Below, piece after piece: positions 33,960-42,869 of a DNA stretch of 64,000 nucleotides. Position 1 is the stretch's first letter, and each line of letters opens with the position of its first letter. This stretch comes from Rhizorhabdus wittichii RW1 (lineage in GTDB: Bacteria > Pseudomonadota > Alphaproteobacteria > Sphingomonadales > Sphingomonadaceae). The DNA lies in contig CP000701.1 in NCBI GenBank assembly GCA_000016765.1, positions 62,001-126,000 of the forward strand, given 5' to 3'. The notes under the pieces were generated by a model. It did not search any database. It saw only the letters and a program-made list of their open reading frames with translations, and was not told the DNA's origin. The position numbers and the translations under genes are program-made.

Positions 33960-35468
33960 GTGGGGATCTACAGCGTGGAACTTTATCTTCAGGTCCGTCT
34001 GGCTTGCGCGGATGGCATGAGCCAACGGGCGGCGGCGAAGCGTTTCAATGTGTCGCGCGAAACGGTACGCAAGATGCTGTCGTTTTCATCGCCGCCGGGT
34101 TACCGGCGCCAGTCCGTACCGCAGCGCCCGAAGCTGGACGGGTTTGTGGCGATCATTGATGGATGGCTTGAGGGTGACCGCAGTGTCCCGCGCAAGCAAC
34201 GCCATACGGCGAAGCGGGTATTCGACCGTTTGCGCACCGAGCATGGTTTCACCGGCGGCTATACGATCATCAAGGATTACATCCGGGAGCGCGAACAGCG
34301 CAGCCGGGAGATGTTCGTGCCGCTGGCGCACCCTGCGGGAGATGCGCAGGCCGATTTCGGGGAAGCGCTGGTGGAGATCGGCGGGGTGGAGCAGAAGGCC
34401 TACTTCTTCGCGCTCGATCTGCCGCACAGTGATGCCTGCTATGTGCGGGCCTATCCGGCGGCGGTGGCGGAGGCCTGGGTGGACGGACACGTGCATGCCT
34501 TCGCGTTTTTCGGCGCGGTACCGCGCTCGATCGTCTATGACAACGATCGCTGCCTTGTGACGAAGATCCTGCCCGACGGCACGCGGCAGCGTGCCACGCT
34601 GTTCAGCGCTTTCCTGTCACATTACGTGATCCGCGACCGCTATGCTCGCCCGGGCAAGGGGAACGAGAAAGGCAATGTGGAGGGGCTGGTAGGCTATTGC
34701 CGGCGCAACTTCATGGTGCCGATCCCGAAGTTCCCGACCTGGGAGGCGTTCAACCTGTGGCTGGAGGAGCAATGCCGCAAGCGCCAGCAGGACAAGGTGC
34801 GCGGGCAGAGCGAGACGATCGGTGAGCGGCTGCAGCGCGATCTCGCGGCCATGCAGCCTCTGCCCGCTACACCCTTCGAGGCCTGCGATCAGAAAGGCGG
34901 GCGGGTCTCCTCGCAATCCCTGGTGCGCTACAGGACCAACGATTATTCGGTTCCGGTGGCCTGGGGCCATCAGGAGGTCTGGATCAGGGCCTATGTCGAT
35001 GAGGTGGTGATCGGCTGCCGCAGCGAAGTCATCGCCCGTCATCCTCGTTGCTATGCCCGCGAGGAGGTTGTCTTCGACCCGCTCCATTATCTCCCGCTGA
35101 TCGAGCAGAAGATCAACGCATTCGACCAGGCTGCGCCTTTGCAGGGCTGGGACCTGCCCGAAGCGTTCACGACACTGCAGCGGTTGATGGAAGGGCGCAT
35201 GCACAAACATGGCAGGCGCGAATATGTGCAGGTACTGCGCCTGCTGGAAACGTTCACCCTCGCCGATCTCCAGGCGGCGGTCGAACAGGCCATCGATCTT
35301 GGCGCCATCGGCTTCGATGCCGTCAAGCACCTCGTCCTGTGCCGGATCGAACGCGTACCGCCCAGGCTGGACCTGGACGTCTATCCCTTCCTGCCACGCA
35401 CCACGGTCGAGAAGACCTTTGCCAGAGCCTATCTGAGCCTGCTCTCCGACCGGCAGGAGGCCGCATGA
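33960..35468 (+). CDS. istA: IS21-family transposase IstA (copy 2)
   Basis: 502 residues, from GTG 33960, matching the copy at 4213-5721 except for a few substitutions I noticed (Asp to Glu in VSRETV, Ala to Thr in LVTKILPDG, Glu to Gln in GERLQRDL). The acidic catalytic positions and the N-terminal HTH are intact. Confidence 0.95.
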   Translation: MGIYSVELYLQVRLACADGMSQRAAAKRFNVSRETVRKMLSFSSPPGYRRQSVPQRPKLDGFVAIIDGWLEGDRSVPRKQRHTAKRVFDRLRTEHGFTGGYTIIKDYIREREQRSREMFVPLAHPAGDAQADFGEALVEIGGVEQKAYFFALDLPHSDACYVRAYPAAVAEAWVDGHVHAFAFFGAVPRSIVYDNDRCLVTKILPDGTRQRATLFSAFLSHYVIRDRYARPGKGNEKGNVEGLVGYCRRNFMVPIPKFPTWEAFNLWLEEQCRKRQQDKVRGQSETIGERLQRDLAAMQPLPATPFEACDQKGGRVSSQSLVRYRTNDYSVPVAWGHQEVWIRAYVDEVVIGCRSEVIARHPRCYAREEVVFDPLHYLPLIEQKINAFDQAAPLQGWDLPEAFTTLQRLMEGRMHKHGRREYVQVLRLLETFTLADLQAAVEQAIDLGAIGFDAVKHLVLCRIERVPPRLDLDVYPFLPRTTVEKTFARAYLSLLSDRQEAA

Positions 35469-36232
35469 GCGATCAGGCCCCGGAGATCCTTCTCGCTCAC
35501 CATCTCAAGGCGCTCAAGCTGCCTACGTGCCTGCGTGAGCATCACAAGCTCGCGCGGCAATGTGCCGCTGAAGGCGTCGATCATATCCGCTTCCTCGCCC
35601 GCCTCGTCGAGATGGAAATGATCGACAGGGAGCGTCGCATGGTCGAGCGGCGCATCAAGGCCGCGCGCTTCCCCGCCGTCAAAAGCCTCGACAGCTTCGA
35701 CTTCGCCGCCATCCCCAGGCTCAACAAGATGCAGGTGCTCGAGATGGCGCGCTGCGAGTGGATCGAGCGGCGTGAGAACGCCATCGCTCTGGGGCCATCA
35801 GGCACCGGAAAGACGCACGTAGCGTTGGGGCTCGGACTGGCAGCATGCCAGAAAGGACTGTCGGTGGGCTTCACCACCGCGGCAGCGCTGGTCAGCGAAA
35901 TGATGGAGGCCCGCGACGAGCGCCGTCTTCTGCGCTTCCAGAAGCAGATGGCCGGATACAAGCTGCTCATCATCGACGAACTGGGCTTTGTGCCGCTCTC
36001 CAAGACCGGCGCCGAACTGTTGTTCGAGCTGATCTCCCAGCGTTACGAACGCGGCTCCACCTTCATCACCAGCAACCTGCCCTTCGACGAATGGACCGAA
36101 ACCTTCGGATCTGAGCGTCTCACAGGCGCGCTCCTCGATCGCCTGACCCATCACGTCAGCATCCTCGAGATGAACGGCGAAAGCTATCGCCTCGCGCACA
36201 GCCGGGCCCGCAAGGCCAAAACCAGACCCTGA
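35465..36232 (+). CDS. istB: IS21-family helper ATPase IstB (copy 2)
   Basis: 255 residues, overlapping istA by ATGA. Walker A GPSGTGKTHVALGLG and Walker B LLIIDELGFVPL are intact. No protein difference from the copy at 3449-4216 was noticed. Confidence 0.95.
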   Translation: MSDQAPEILLAHHLKALKLPTCLREHHKLARQCAAEGVDHIRFLARLVEMEMIDRERRMVERRIKAARFPAVKSLDSFDFAAIPRLNKMQVLEMARCEWIERRENAIALGPSGTGKTHVALGLGLAACQKGLSVGFTTAAALVSEMMEARDERRLLRFQKQMAGYKLLIIDELGFVPLSKTGAELLFELISQRYERGSTFITSNLPFDEWTETFGSERLTGALLDRLTHHVSILEMNGESYRLAHSRARKAKTRP

Positions 36233-36890
36233 AAATTACACCAATGCCGGGGGGAGTGGCCCTCGGGCTACGCCCTCACGCCACTACCCCCGGCATGTAA
36301 CACGATGGCCTGGTTTTACGCCGCCGAATGGCCGACTTTTGCTCCGCCGTTGACAGTCACGCCTGCCGCGCAGCTCGTTCTCTTCCAGCAGCGTGTTCAG
36401 GCGCTCCTGGAACGGACCGATCCTGGGCAGCGGCTGAACCTTGCGCTGATAGTCAAAGGCGCCCTCCGGCGCTCGGACCGCTTTGCGGATGACCTTCCGC
36501 GACACATGCAGATCCCGTGCGATCGCCTTGATCGCCTTGCCTCCGGCATACTCGCGCCGGATCCGTAAAACTGTCTCCAAAACCAACATCCCGATCTCGC
36601 CGCCTGAAAATCCAGCCGACTGCTTAAACCATCGAAATGAGGGGTCCCTTTTAGACGCCGATCACCCCGCTAACGGGGTCCTTTTTGCACGCCGATCCAC
36701 ATTGGAGGGGCGGAGGAATTGAAACGACGACACTCTTTCACAGCCAACCATCAGGGATGTGGGATGCTAATGTCTTCAGCATTAAACTTTAAGCGTACCT
36801 TTAATGACCTGATGCACGCGGGCAAAATGCAAATTCTCGTGTAGCTACTACAAAACGGTGCTTATAGATGCGTCCAAGGGAAAAGCGCAG

Positions 36891-37760
36891 ATGAACGGGG
36901 GAAGAGTGAACGGAGGTGCAGAGATCGATCCACTACAGCCTGAGGAGCGGGCACGCTCTAATTTTGTGCGCGAGCTGGTGCAGCGGGGTAGAGCTTCCAA
37001 ATCCGGTTCGACTGTATGGCCCGGCCCGACCCCAAGGCGAATAGTACAGTTCTGGGACGATCTGGAACGACTGCCCGCCGACGTCGAAGCGTGCATGAAT
37101 TCTTGGAAGAAACTGGAACAGGACGGCTTCAAACTGGAGGTTTTCGACCGGGCTTCCGCGAGCAAGTTTATCCGCGAGAACTTGGGAAGTCGCCACGAGC
37201 AAGCCTTCGCTCGATGCTATCACCCTTCGATGATGTCGGACTTCTTCAGATATTCATGGGTGCTCGTCGAAGGCGGTTTCTACATTGACGCTGACGATGT
37301 CTACCATGGCACCCCGATCGACCACCTCTTTGACGATGGACGGCTGAAGCTTCAACCTTACTGCTACGACGTCGCGACCTCTCAAATGGTGGCGCCATCG
37401 ACATTTACCGAGGCCGGAGCCAATCAACCGGGCTGGATTTTCTATTTCAACACGACCCCCATGATTGCACCCCGTAATCACCCCATGATTGAAAGGGCCC
37501 TGTTTAACGCCACCGCATCCCTGGAATCTGACAGCGTGAACGGGTTACCCGAGGTTCAGGCTACAACCGGTCCGGGAAATCTCACTCGATCGGTATTTGA
37601 AATAATCAGTGAGGGATGCTTGCCTGAAGCGCTGATGGTCGCGCATGACTGGGAGCTGACATCCACCAGCCAGTGGCCGCTCAGCTACCGCGACGACGCG
37701 CGGAACTGGAGGCTGTCCAATCAGAAGCGGTACAACGCATCGCCATCGGACGGGCGATGA
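36891..37760 (+). CDS. GT32-like glycosyltransferase (DXD-motif sugar transferase)
   Basis: About 289 residues from ATG 36891 (an upstream GTG at 36858 is possible). It follows the pattern of DXD sugar transferases: PRRIVQFWDDLERLPADVEA, CYHPSMMSDFFRYSWVLVEG, then the metal/nucleotide-sugar motif GGFYIDADDVYHG and IAPRNHPMIERALFNATASL. Family knowledge: such enzymes add a sugar to lipid or polysaccharide acceptors in the cytoplasm. Its stop overlaps the next gene's ATG (ATGA), so it is the first gene of a coupled glycan operon. Visibly less GC-rich than the plasmid backbone. Confidence 0.8.
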   Translation: MNGGRVNGGAEIDPLQPEERARSNFVRELVQRGRASKSGSTVWPGPTPRRIVQFWDDLERLPADVEACMNSWKKLEQDGFKLEVFDRASASKFIRENLGSRHEQAFARCYHPSMMSDFFRYSWVLVEGGFYIDADDVYHGTPIDHLFDDGRLKLQPYCYDVATSQMVAPSTFTEAGANQPGWIFYFNTTPMIAPRNHPMIERALFNATASLESDSVNGLPEVQATTGPGNLTRSVFEIISEGCLPEALMVAHDWELTSTSQWPLSYRDDARNWRLSNQKRYNASPSDGR

Positions 37761-39979
37761 ATCTGACCCGCCCATCGCTGGCGGCGGTGCGGCTTGCGTT
37801 TCGTCTAGGATACGGACTCCGCAGATGTCTTCCTAGACAGAGATCGAAAACTTTTGGGCTATGCGATTCATCGGGAGAGACGATCAACAGGATCTACGTG
37901 ATCAACCTCGATCGCGCTCCAGATAGATGGTCCCGCATCAAGGGCGAGCTCGGGCGGATAATGGATAGGTACGGCAATGATTTGCTGGGCATCACGGAAC
38001 GTCATAGCGCTGTTGATGCGAGGAGCTTTCTGCGGGACCCTCTCGAAGATAAGGATGTGGACCCGTTCTATACGCTGGCAGATCAGCTTTTCGTCGAACC
38101 GCAGCCTCTGACACTCCCCACGCGGTTCGAGCTGGCAGCGCCCATTCGAATGAGCAGGGCCGAAATTGCTGTTGCCAGGTCCCACATCGAAGTCTGGAGG
38201 CGAATTGCGCTGGGCGCGGAGGCGCATGTTCTCGTCCTTGAGGACGATGTGTGGTTTCATCCGAGCTTCGGTCGCTACGTTGACGAGGCATGGAAGGAAC
38301 TGACGACCAGATCAGGAAATAACGAGATTGACGTGCTCTATGTTTCCTACATGGAGGCAATACATGGTGCTCCAAAGCATCTCCTGTCGCGGCACGTGTT
38401 CGCACCAGAACGAGGGTTGTGGTATCTGTCGGGGTATATTCTCTCTCGACAGGGTGCGAGGAAGCTTCTTGGCCTGCTGCCATGCCGGGGCCCGGTGGAT
38501 CTCTGGATCAACCATCAGTTCAGCAAACTGAACGTATTTGCGACGAGGCGGGCGCTCGTCCGCCAGAGAAGAGATATCTTCTCGACTAACTCCTACTCGA
38601 TCCTCCCCTCACTCTCCACGATCGGGGCCATAAACAGCGAGGGCGCCGCCCTCTTTCATGCTCGTCCGACACAATTGCCTGTCTTTGCATTTGGCCCCGC
38701 CAACTCAGGCCAGTCATCCCTTGCGATGGCGTTGTCCATGCTCGGGTACCGATGCTGCAGCGATCTGGAACAGCTGCCCCCCTATGAGCTGACGCGGCTT
38801 CGCAATGGATGCGCCGATCGTGTGTTTGGCGCGTACGTTAATGTGGGGCAACTCGAGGGAATGGTCGAGGACCTTCGACGCAGCTATCCTGAGGCCAAGT
38901 TCATCGTGACGGCCACCCCCGGCAATCATGCCGCCCAAATCGTCCGGGACCTCCTCGCGGGGCTCAAAAGCGCGGACGTGATCGTGCTTGATACCGGGGA
39001 CATCAACGCCTGGAGGGTTCTCTGCGAGCACCTCAGATGCGTCCCACCAATATGCCCTTTCCCGACGCTAGAGGACCTTGGGCAGCGGCCTGTCATGGAA
39101 ACATCCAGGCAACCCATTCAGTACCGGAAACGCGCAGCTTCCAAGTGGGATCGGTCTCCATGGATCGTCGAGCTAGATCATGGCGCATGGACGGGCATTC
39201 GAACTTCCCCGCGACCTCCCGAGGGGGATGGCAATTGGAGCGATGCCGACGACGGCGCTCGGAACCTCGATCTCAAGCATTGGGCTGCGCGGTCGGACAC
39301 GTTCACTAGCAACCTAGCCTTGTTCCGCCCTTCAAATGTCGAACACGACGGGCTCAACGGAGCGAAGATACATGTTCGACGCGAAGATCTTGGCGTCCGC
39401 CAATATAGTGCGGGCGCTCTGACCAGCCATGCTGACTTTCTCTTTGGACGGTTCGAGGCGACCTTCAGAGCCTCTGACGTGCCAGGGGTGATTACGGGCT
39501 TCTTCCTTCACCGCAACTCACCGCATCAAGAAATCGACATCGAGATACTTGGGCGTAAACCAGACCGGCTGCTGGTCAATGTCTTCTACAACCCGGGCAG
39601 CCAGGGTGACAAATTCGACTACGGCTACAGAGGTTGTCCGAGCTACATCGATCTGGGCTTCGATGCCTCGAAGGGGATGCATCGATATGCAATCGAGTGG
39701 ACCCCTTGCGAGATCCGATGGCTTGTGGACGACCTGCTGGTCCATCGGCGTGATCTTTGGGATCCAACCCCGATCCCGCATCTGCCGATGAAGCTGCATT
39801 TCAACGCCTGGCCCTCTCGCGCCTCCCAGTTCGCAGGGCGCCTCAGCAACCGCGGACTGCCAGCGATGGCTGAGGTGCAGACGGTGCGGGCGTCCGCGTT
39901 CGATCCATCGTTAATTGAACGAACAGCTCGAGGCTTCTCGGGCACCGACGAACCAGCCAAAGGTGGAGCTTTAACTTGA
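37757..39979 (+). CDS. Three-domain GT25 glycosyltransferase / sulfotransferase-like / GH16 fusion protein
   Basis: 740 residues from ATG 37757. Domain 1 (about 45-310) is a GT25 LPS-type glycosyltransferase: INRIYVINLDRAPDRWSRIK, MSRAEIAVARSHIEVWRRIA, VLVLEDDVWFHPSF. Domain 2 (about 320-455) looks like a P-loop sulfotransferase: PVFAFGPANSGQSSLAMALS, MLGYRCCSDL, AKFIVTATPGNHAAQIVRDL. Domain 3 (about 480-730) is a GH16 glucanase/transglycosylase fold with ExDxE catalytic motif HQEIDIEILGRKP and YAIEWTPCEIRWLVDD. No signal peptide is visible, so the GH16 part would be cytoplasmic, which is odd. Domain limits are by eye; activities are untested. Its TGA overlaps the TTG start of the carbamoyltransferase. 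Confidence 0.78.
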   Translation: MNLTRPSLAAVRLAFRLGYGLRRCLPRQRSKTFGLCDSSGETINRIYVINLDRAPDRWSRIKGELGRIMDRYGNDLLGITERHSAVDARSFLRDPLEDKDVDPFYTLADQLFVEPQPLTLPTRFELAAPIRMSRAEIAVARSHIEVWRRIALGAEAHVLVLEDDVWFHPSFGRYVDEAWKELTTRSGNNEIDVLYVSYMEAIHGAPKHLLSRHVFAPERGLWYLSGYILSRQGARKLLGLLPCRGPVDLWINHQFSKLNVFATRRALVRQRRDIFSTNSYSILPSLSTIGAINSEGAALFHARPTQLPVFAFGPANSGQSSLAMALSMLGYRCCSDLEQLPPYELTRLRNGCADRVFGAYVNVGQLEGMVEDLRRSYPEAKFIVTATPGNHAAQIVRDLLAGLKSADVIVLDTGDINAWRVLCEHLRCVPPICPFPTLEDLGQRPVMETSRQPIQYRKRAASKWDRSPWIVELDHGAWTGIRTSPRPPEGDGNWSDADDGARNLDLKHWAARSDTFTSNLALFRPSNVEHDGLNGAKIHVRREDLGVRQYSAGALTSHADFLFGRFEATFRASDVPGVITGFFLHRNSPHQEIDIEILGRKPDRLLVNVFYNPGSQGDKFDYGYRGCPSYIDLGFDASKGMHRYAIEWTPCEIRWLVDDLLVHRRDLWDPTPIPHLPMKLHFNAWPSRASQFAGRLSNRGLPAMAEVQTVRASAFDPSLIERTARGFSGTDEPAKGGALT

Positions 39980-40328
39980 GGATACTCTCCTACAACCCCG
40001 GTCATGACGGCGCGTTTGCCTACATCGAAGACGGGCGCCTCGCGTTCTCCATCGAGGCCGAAAAGGGTTCGAGGTTTCGGCATTCGTCACTCTCTGTTCC
40101 CGACGCATTCGACGCACTTGCCGAACTTCCCGCTGCTCCCGACGTGCTGTGCAAAGGCGGCTGGTGGCCTGGAGACGCACCGCGCGACGGAGAACTGATG
40201 GCTGACTATCGCGGCAGCGATCCTGATCAGGTAATCTTCGGCAAGCGGGCTTTCTTGGGAAGGACCATTGATTTCTTCTCGTCGTCACATGAGCGATCGC
40301 ACCTTCTTTGCGCGTTCGGGATGTCTGA

Positions 40329-41282
40329 GAGCCCGATCCGAAACTAAGTTGAGTGGTATCAGCGGGTTAGCTTGACGTTCGCCGCAGTCGTTGATTCAGG
40401 GGTTTTGCAACAAACTTCCGGAGATCAACGATGTGGACCGATACCACTCGGACGCAGTATGCCCGCGCGGGGCTGGCTTTGCCAAGCGATTTGACCGATG
40501 CCGAATGGTCGGTACTCGAACCGCTATTGCCGCCGCCCTCCTATGTGGGCCGACCACGCAAATGGCCGCTGCGGCGAATTGTCGAGGCAATCCTGTATTT
40601 GCTGCGCGGGGGACTGCCGTGGCGAATGCTGCCGCCCTGCTTTCCGCCGGTCTCGACGGTGCGGCGCTGGTTTTACCTGTGGCGCGATAACAAACTGTGG
40701 CTCTCGCTCAATCATGCCCTGCTGTTGATGGCTCGTGAAGCGACTGGTCGCGAGGCTTCTCCCAGCGCCGGCGTGATCGATAGCCAGAGCGTGAAAACGA
40801 CTGAAAGCGGCGGCCCTCGCGGCTATGACGCGGGCAAGAAGATCAAGGGCCGTAAGCGCCACATCCTCACCGACACCGAGGGCAATTTGGTACATGCGGT
40901 GATCCACACCGCCGACATTCAGGACCGCGACGGTGCGCCACTGGTGCTGCTTGAAATCATCTGCCGCTTTCCATGGCTGCGCCATGTCTTTGCCGATGGC
41001 GGCTATGCTGGCGACAAGCTCAGGGAAGCGCTCCGGCGTATCGGCAAATGGACCGTCGAGATCGTCAAGCGATCCGATGTGGCAAAAGGCTTCGTGGTTC
41101 TCCCGCGCCGCTGGGTCGTCGAGCGAACACTGGCTTGGCTGAATCGCAACCGCCGCCTCGCCAAGGACTTTGAACAGACCATCGCATCGGCAACTGCGTG
41201 GTTGTTCATAGCTTCCATCCAGCTATTCGCCCGTCGCATCGCAAGGCTATGAAATCTCATCGGATAATTATGAATCAGGCTC
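40329..41282 (+). mobile_element. IS5-family insertion sequence (954 bp)
   Basis: Terminal inverted repeats read GAGCCCGATCCG at 40329 and GAGCCTGATTCA inward from 41282. A three-base duplication TGA flanks the element (40326-40328 and 41283-41285), matching the TNA target preference of IS1031/IS427-type members. One transposase gene is carried. The insertion splits the carbamoyltransferase gene. Confidence 0.92.
40431..41252 (+). CDS. IS5-family transposase
   Basis: A 273-residue single-frame transposase. The DDE residues are visible in SAGVIDSQSVKTTESGG, RHVFADGGYAGDKLREAL and RRWVVERTLAWLNRNRRLAK; the N-terminal DUF4096-like region reads LTDAEWSVLEPLLPPPSYVG. Intact, so the element may still move. 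Confidence 0.95.
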   Translation: MWTDTTRTQYARAGLALPSDLTDAEWSVLEPLLPPPSYVGRPRKWPLRRIVEAILYLLRGGLPWRMLPPCFPPVSTVRRWFYLWRDNKLWLSLNHALLLMAREATGREASPSAGVIDSQSVKTTESGGPRGYDAGKKIKGRKRHILTDTEGNLVHAVIHTADIQDRDGAPLVLLEIICRFPWLRHVFADGGYAGDKLREALRRIGKWTVEIVKRSDVAKGFVVLPRRWVVERTLAWLNRNRRLAKDFEQTIASATAWLFIASIQLFARRIARL

Positions 41283-42537
41283 TGATCTACCGAAGGGAAC
41301 GCCATGCTATGCACTGCTTTGGGAGGGAGTTGTTGGAGCATTCTACGAGATCGACGCCGAGCTCAAGATAACGAAGATAGCGGACGTGATGCCGGAACCC
41401 GGCCATCGCTACGCCATGCTCTACGCACTCGCGGATCCAACTTTCGACATGCGCACTGCCGAATTTTCCCGGCTGTCCGATGCCGGCAAACTGATGGCGC
41501 TCGCCTCATTCTCGCAAAGAAGCAAGGCGACCGACGAAGAAGAGATGATTGCATCCTTCCTCCTGCAAAATTGCAAGCACCTGAGGCCGCAAGATTGCGA
41601 GGTCTTCAAAGATTCACGTTACTATAATGTCGGTGTCGAGGATGACGAGTTTCGTAATTTTGCCGGGATATTCAGCGATCGCCTGTTCGAACGCTTTTCT
41701 CAGTTCGCGGAAAAGAACCTGAGGCGAGGAATGCCGCTGCTTATATCGGGCGGATGCGGGCTCAACTGCGACTGGAACATTAAATGGAAGGAATCAGGAC
41801 TATTCAGCGAGGTGTTTGTGCCGCCAGTAGCTAACGATTCGGGTTCTGCGATCGGCACGGCCATCGATGCCCAATTCCATTTCACAGGCAATCCAAAGAT
41901 TTCGTGGGACGTCTATTCCGGATCGACCTTTCTACACAACGAACCTGTCGACAGCGCACTTTTTGACCAATCGGAAGCGAGCCTCGAGGCAGTTGCCGCA
42001 TTGTTGGCCGACGGCCTGATATTGGGTTGGGTCAGCGGTCGGTACGAAATTGGACCACGCGCTCTTGGAAATCGCTCCATCCTCGCTGCACCCTTCAAGG
42101 CCAGCACCAGAGAACGGCTGAATGTCATCAAACAGAGGGAACAGTTTCGCCCTATCGCTCCTGTCTGTCTTGAAGATGAAGCTGAAAGATGGTTCGGATG
42201 CAGTCATCCAAGCCCATTTATGCTCTATACGTATCGCGCTTTGACGAATGAACTTGCAGCAGTAACCCATGTGAACCAAACAGCGCGGCTGCAAACGGTA
42301 TCCGCATCGAGCAATCGTCCGATGTTCGATCTTTTAACGGCGTTCAAATCGAAGACGGGCTGTGGAGTGCTATGCAACACTTCCCTAAACTTCAAACATA
42401 AGGGATTTGTCAACACAGCCTCCGATCTTTCGGAATACACATTAGCGCATCAACTTGACGGATTTGTGATAGATGGACGTTTATACCTCCTGCGGACGTC
42501 AGAAAATTATCAAAAGTTCAAACGCCACCTTCCATGA

Positions 42538-42869
42538 TATGCGTGCACCTGCCCGTCATTTGAGGTTTTCTGGACATTACCCTCGCGTTGATGCTGCGGC
42601 GAAGTCGGAAAGGATGTAAGCGGGGTCTGACGGCTACCCCGTTCGGGTTTCATGTCGAGATCACACGGAGAAGCAATTGCCTGCCACGCGTAGGGTCTAA
42701 GCCGCCTCTGAGGGCCGCTGTTTTCCGTGAAATGACTTTCGGCTCGCGCTCGGCGACCTTTTGACTATAATGGTATCGCAACGATCGGGCTCTCTTCCCG
42801 GGCGGAATGGGTGAAGTCAGGCGCGGAGCAACTGAGCCTGCCATCATCCAAATGACCGGGGGGATAGGA
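42538..42869. other. Intergenic region before the AAA_13 gene
   Basis: No gene is supported. It is GC-variable and marks the junction between the glycan operon and the defence island. GGGGGGATAGGA immediately before ATG 42870 is the ribosome site of the next gene. Confidence 0.4.

Larger units (their letters stand above)
33855..36355 (+). mobile_element. IS21-family insertion sequence, copy 2 (2501 bp, nested)
   Basis: Begins TGAGAACGGCGGAGCAATAT and ends with the inverse of TGTCAACGGCGGAGCAAAAG. It is flanked by six-base direct repeats GTCACG (33849-33854 and 36356-36361). Nearly identical to copy 1 at 3326-5826 but in opposite orientation. Confidence 0.96.
32568..36589 (-). pseudogene. istA: IstA transposase of the second IS21 element, split by nested insertion
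   Basis: The N-terminal part (ATG 36589 to 36356: MLVLETVLRIRREYAGGKAI, with HTH IKAIARDLHVSRKVIRKAV) and the C-terminal part (33854-32568: GEAYQFDWSHEDVEI, GIYDNMKTAVTSVF, GWEKGQVENQVQTIRGRFF) are separated by the 2501-bp insertion. Deleting the insertion plus one copy of its GTCACG duplication rejoins them in frame as NELRGRRDRLRMTRIHDLL. Currently non-functional. Confidence 0.92.
31676..36701 (-). mobile_element. Second IS21-family element, interrupted by IS21 copy 2
   Basis: Ends are TGTCAATCGGCGTCCAAACG at 31676 and, inverted, TGTGGATCGGCGTGCAAAAA ending at 36701. They are flanked by a nine-base direct repeat TTGGAGGGG (31667-31675 and 36702-36710). Minus-strand istA and istB are carried. 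The other IS21 element (33855-36355) sits inside istA with its own six-base duplication, so removing it leaves a 2519-bp element. The distinct ends and proteins show that it is a different IS species. Confidence 0.92.
39976..42537 (+). pseudogene. NodU/CmcH-family O-carbamoyltransferase, interrupted by an IS5-family element
   Basis: The 5' part (TTG 39976: RILSYNPGHDGAFAYIEDGR, AFSIEAEKGSRFRHSSL) carries the carbamoyltransferase N-terminus, and the 3' part (to 42537: PLLISGGCGLNCDWNIKWKE, PVANDSGSAIGTAI, GRYEIGPRALGNRSILAAPF, REQFRPIAPVCLEDEAE) the YrdC-like and C-terminal domains. Removing the IS5 element and one TGA duplication gives an uninterrupted frame ...FGMSDLPKGTPCYALLWEG. Family knowledge: transfers carbamoyl phosphate-derived carbamoyl groups to sugar hydroxyls. 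Reconstructed length about 534 residues, normal for the family. It would have modified a glycan made by the two upstream genes. Confidence 0.9.

Noticed and set aside
3326-36355. A composite transposon bounded by the two identical IS21 copies
   Set aside because: The copies are inverted, copy 2 has its own 6-bp duplication immediately around it and copy 1 has none, so there is no sign that the segment moved as a unit.
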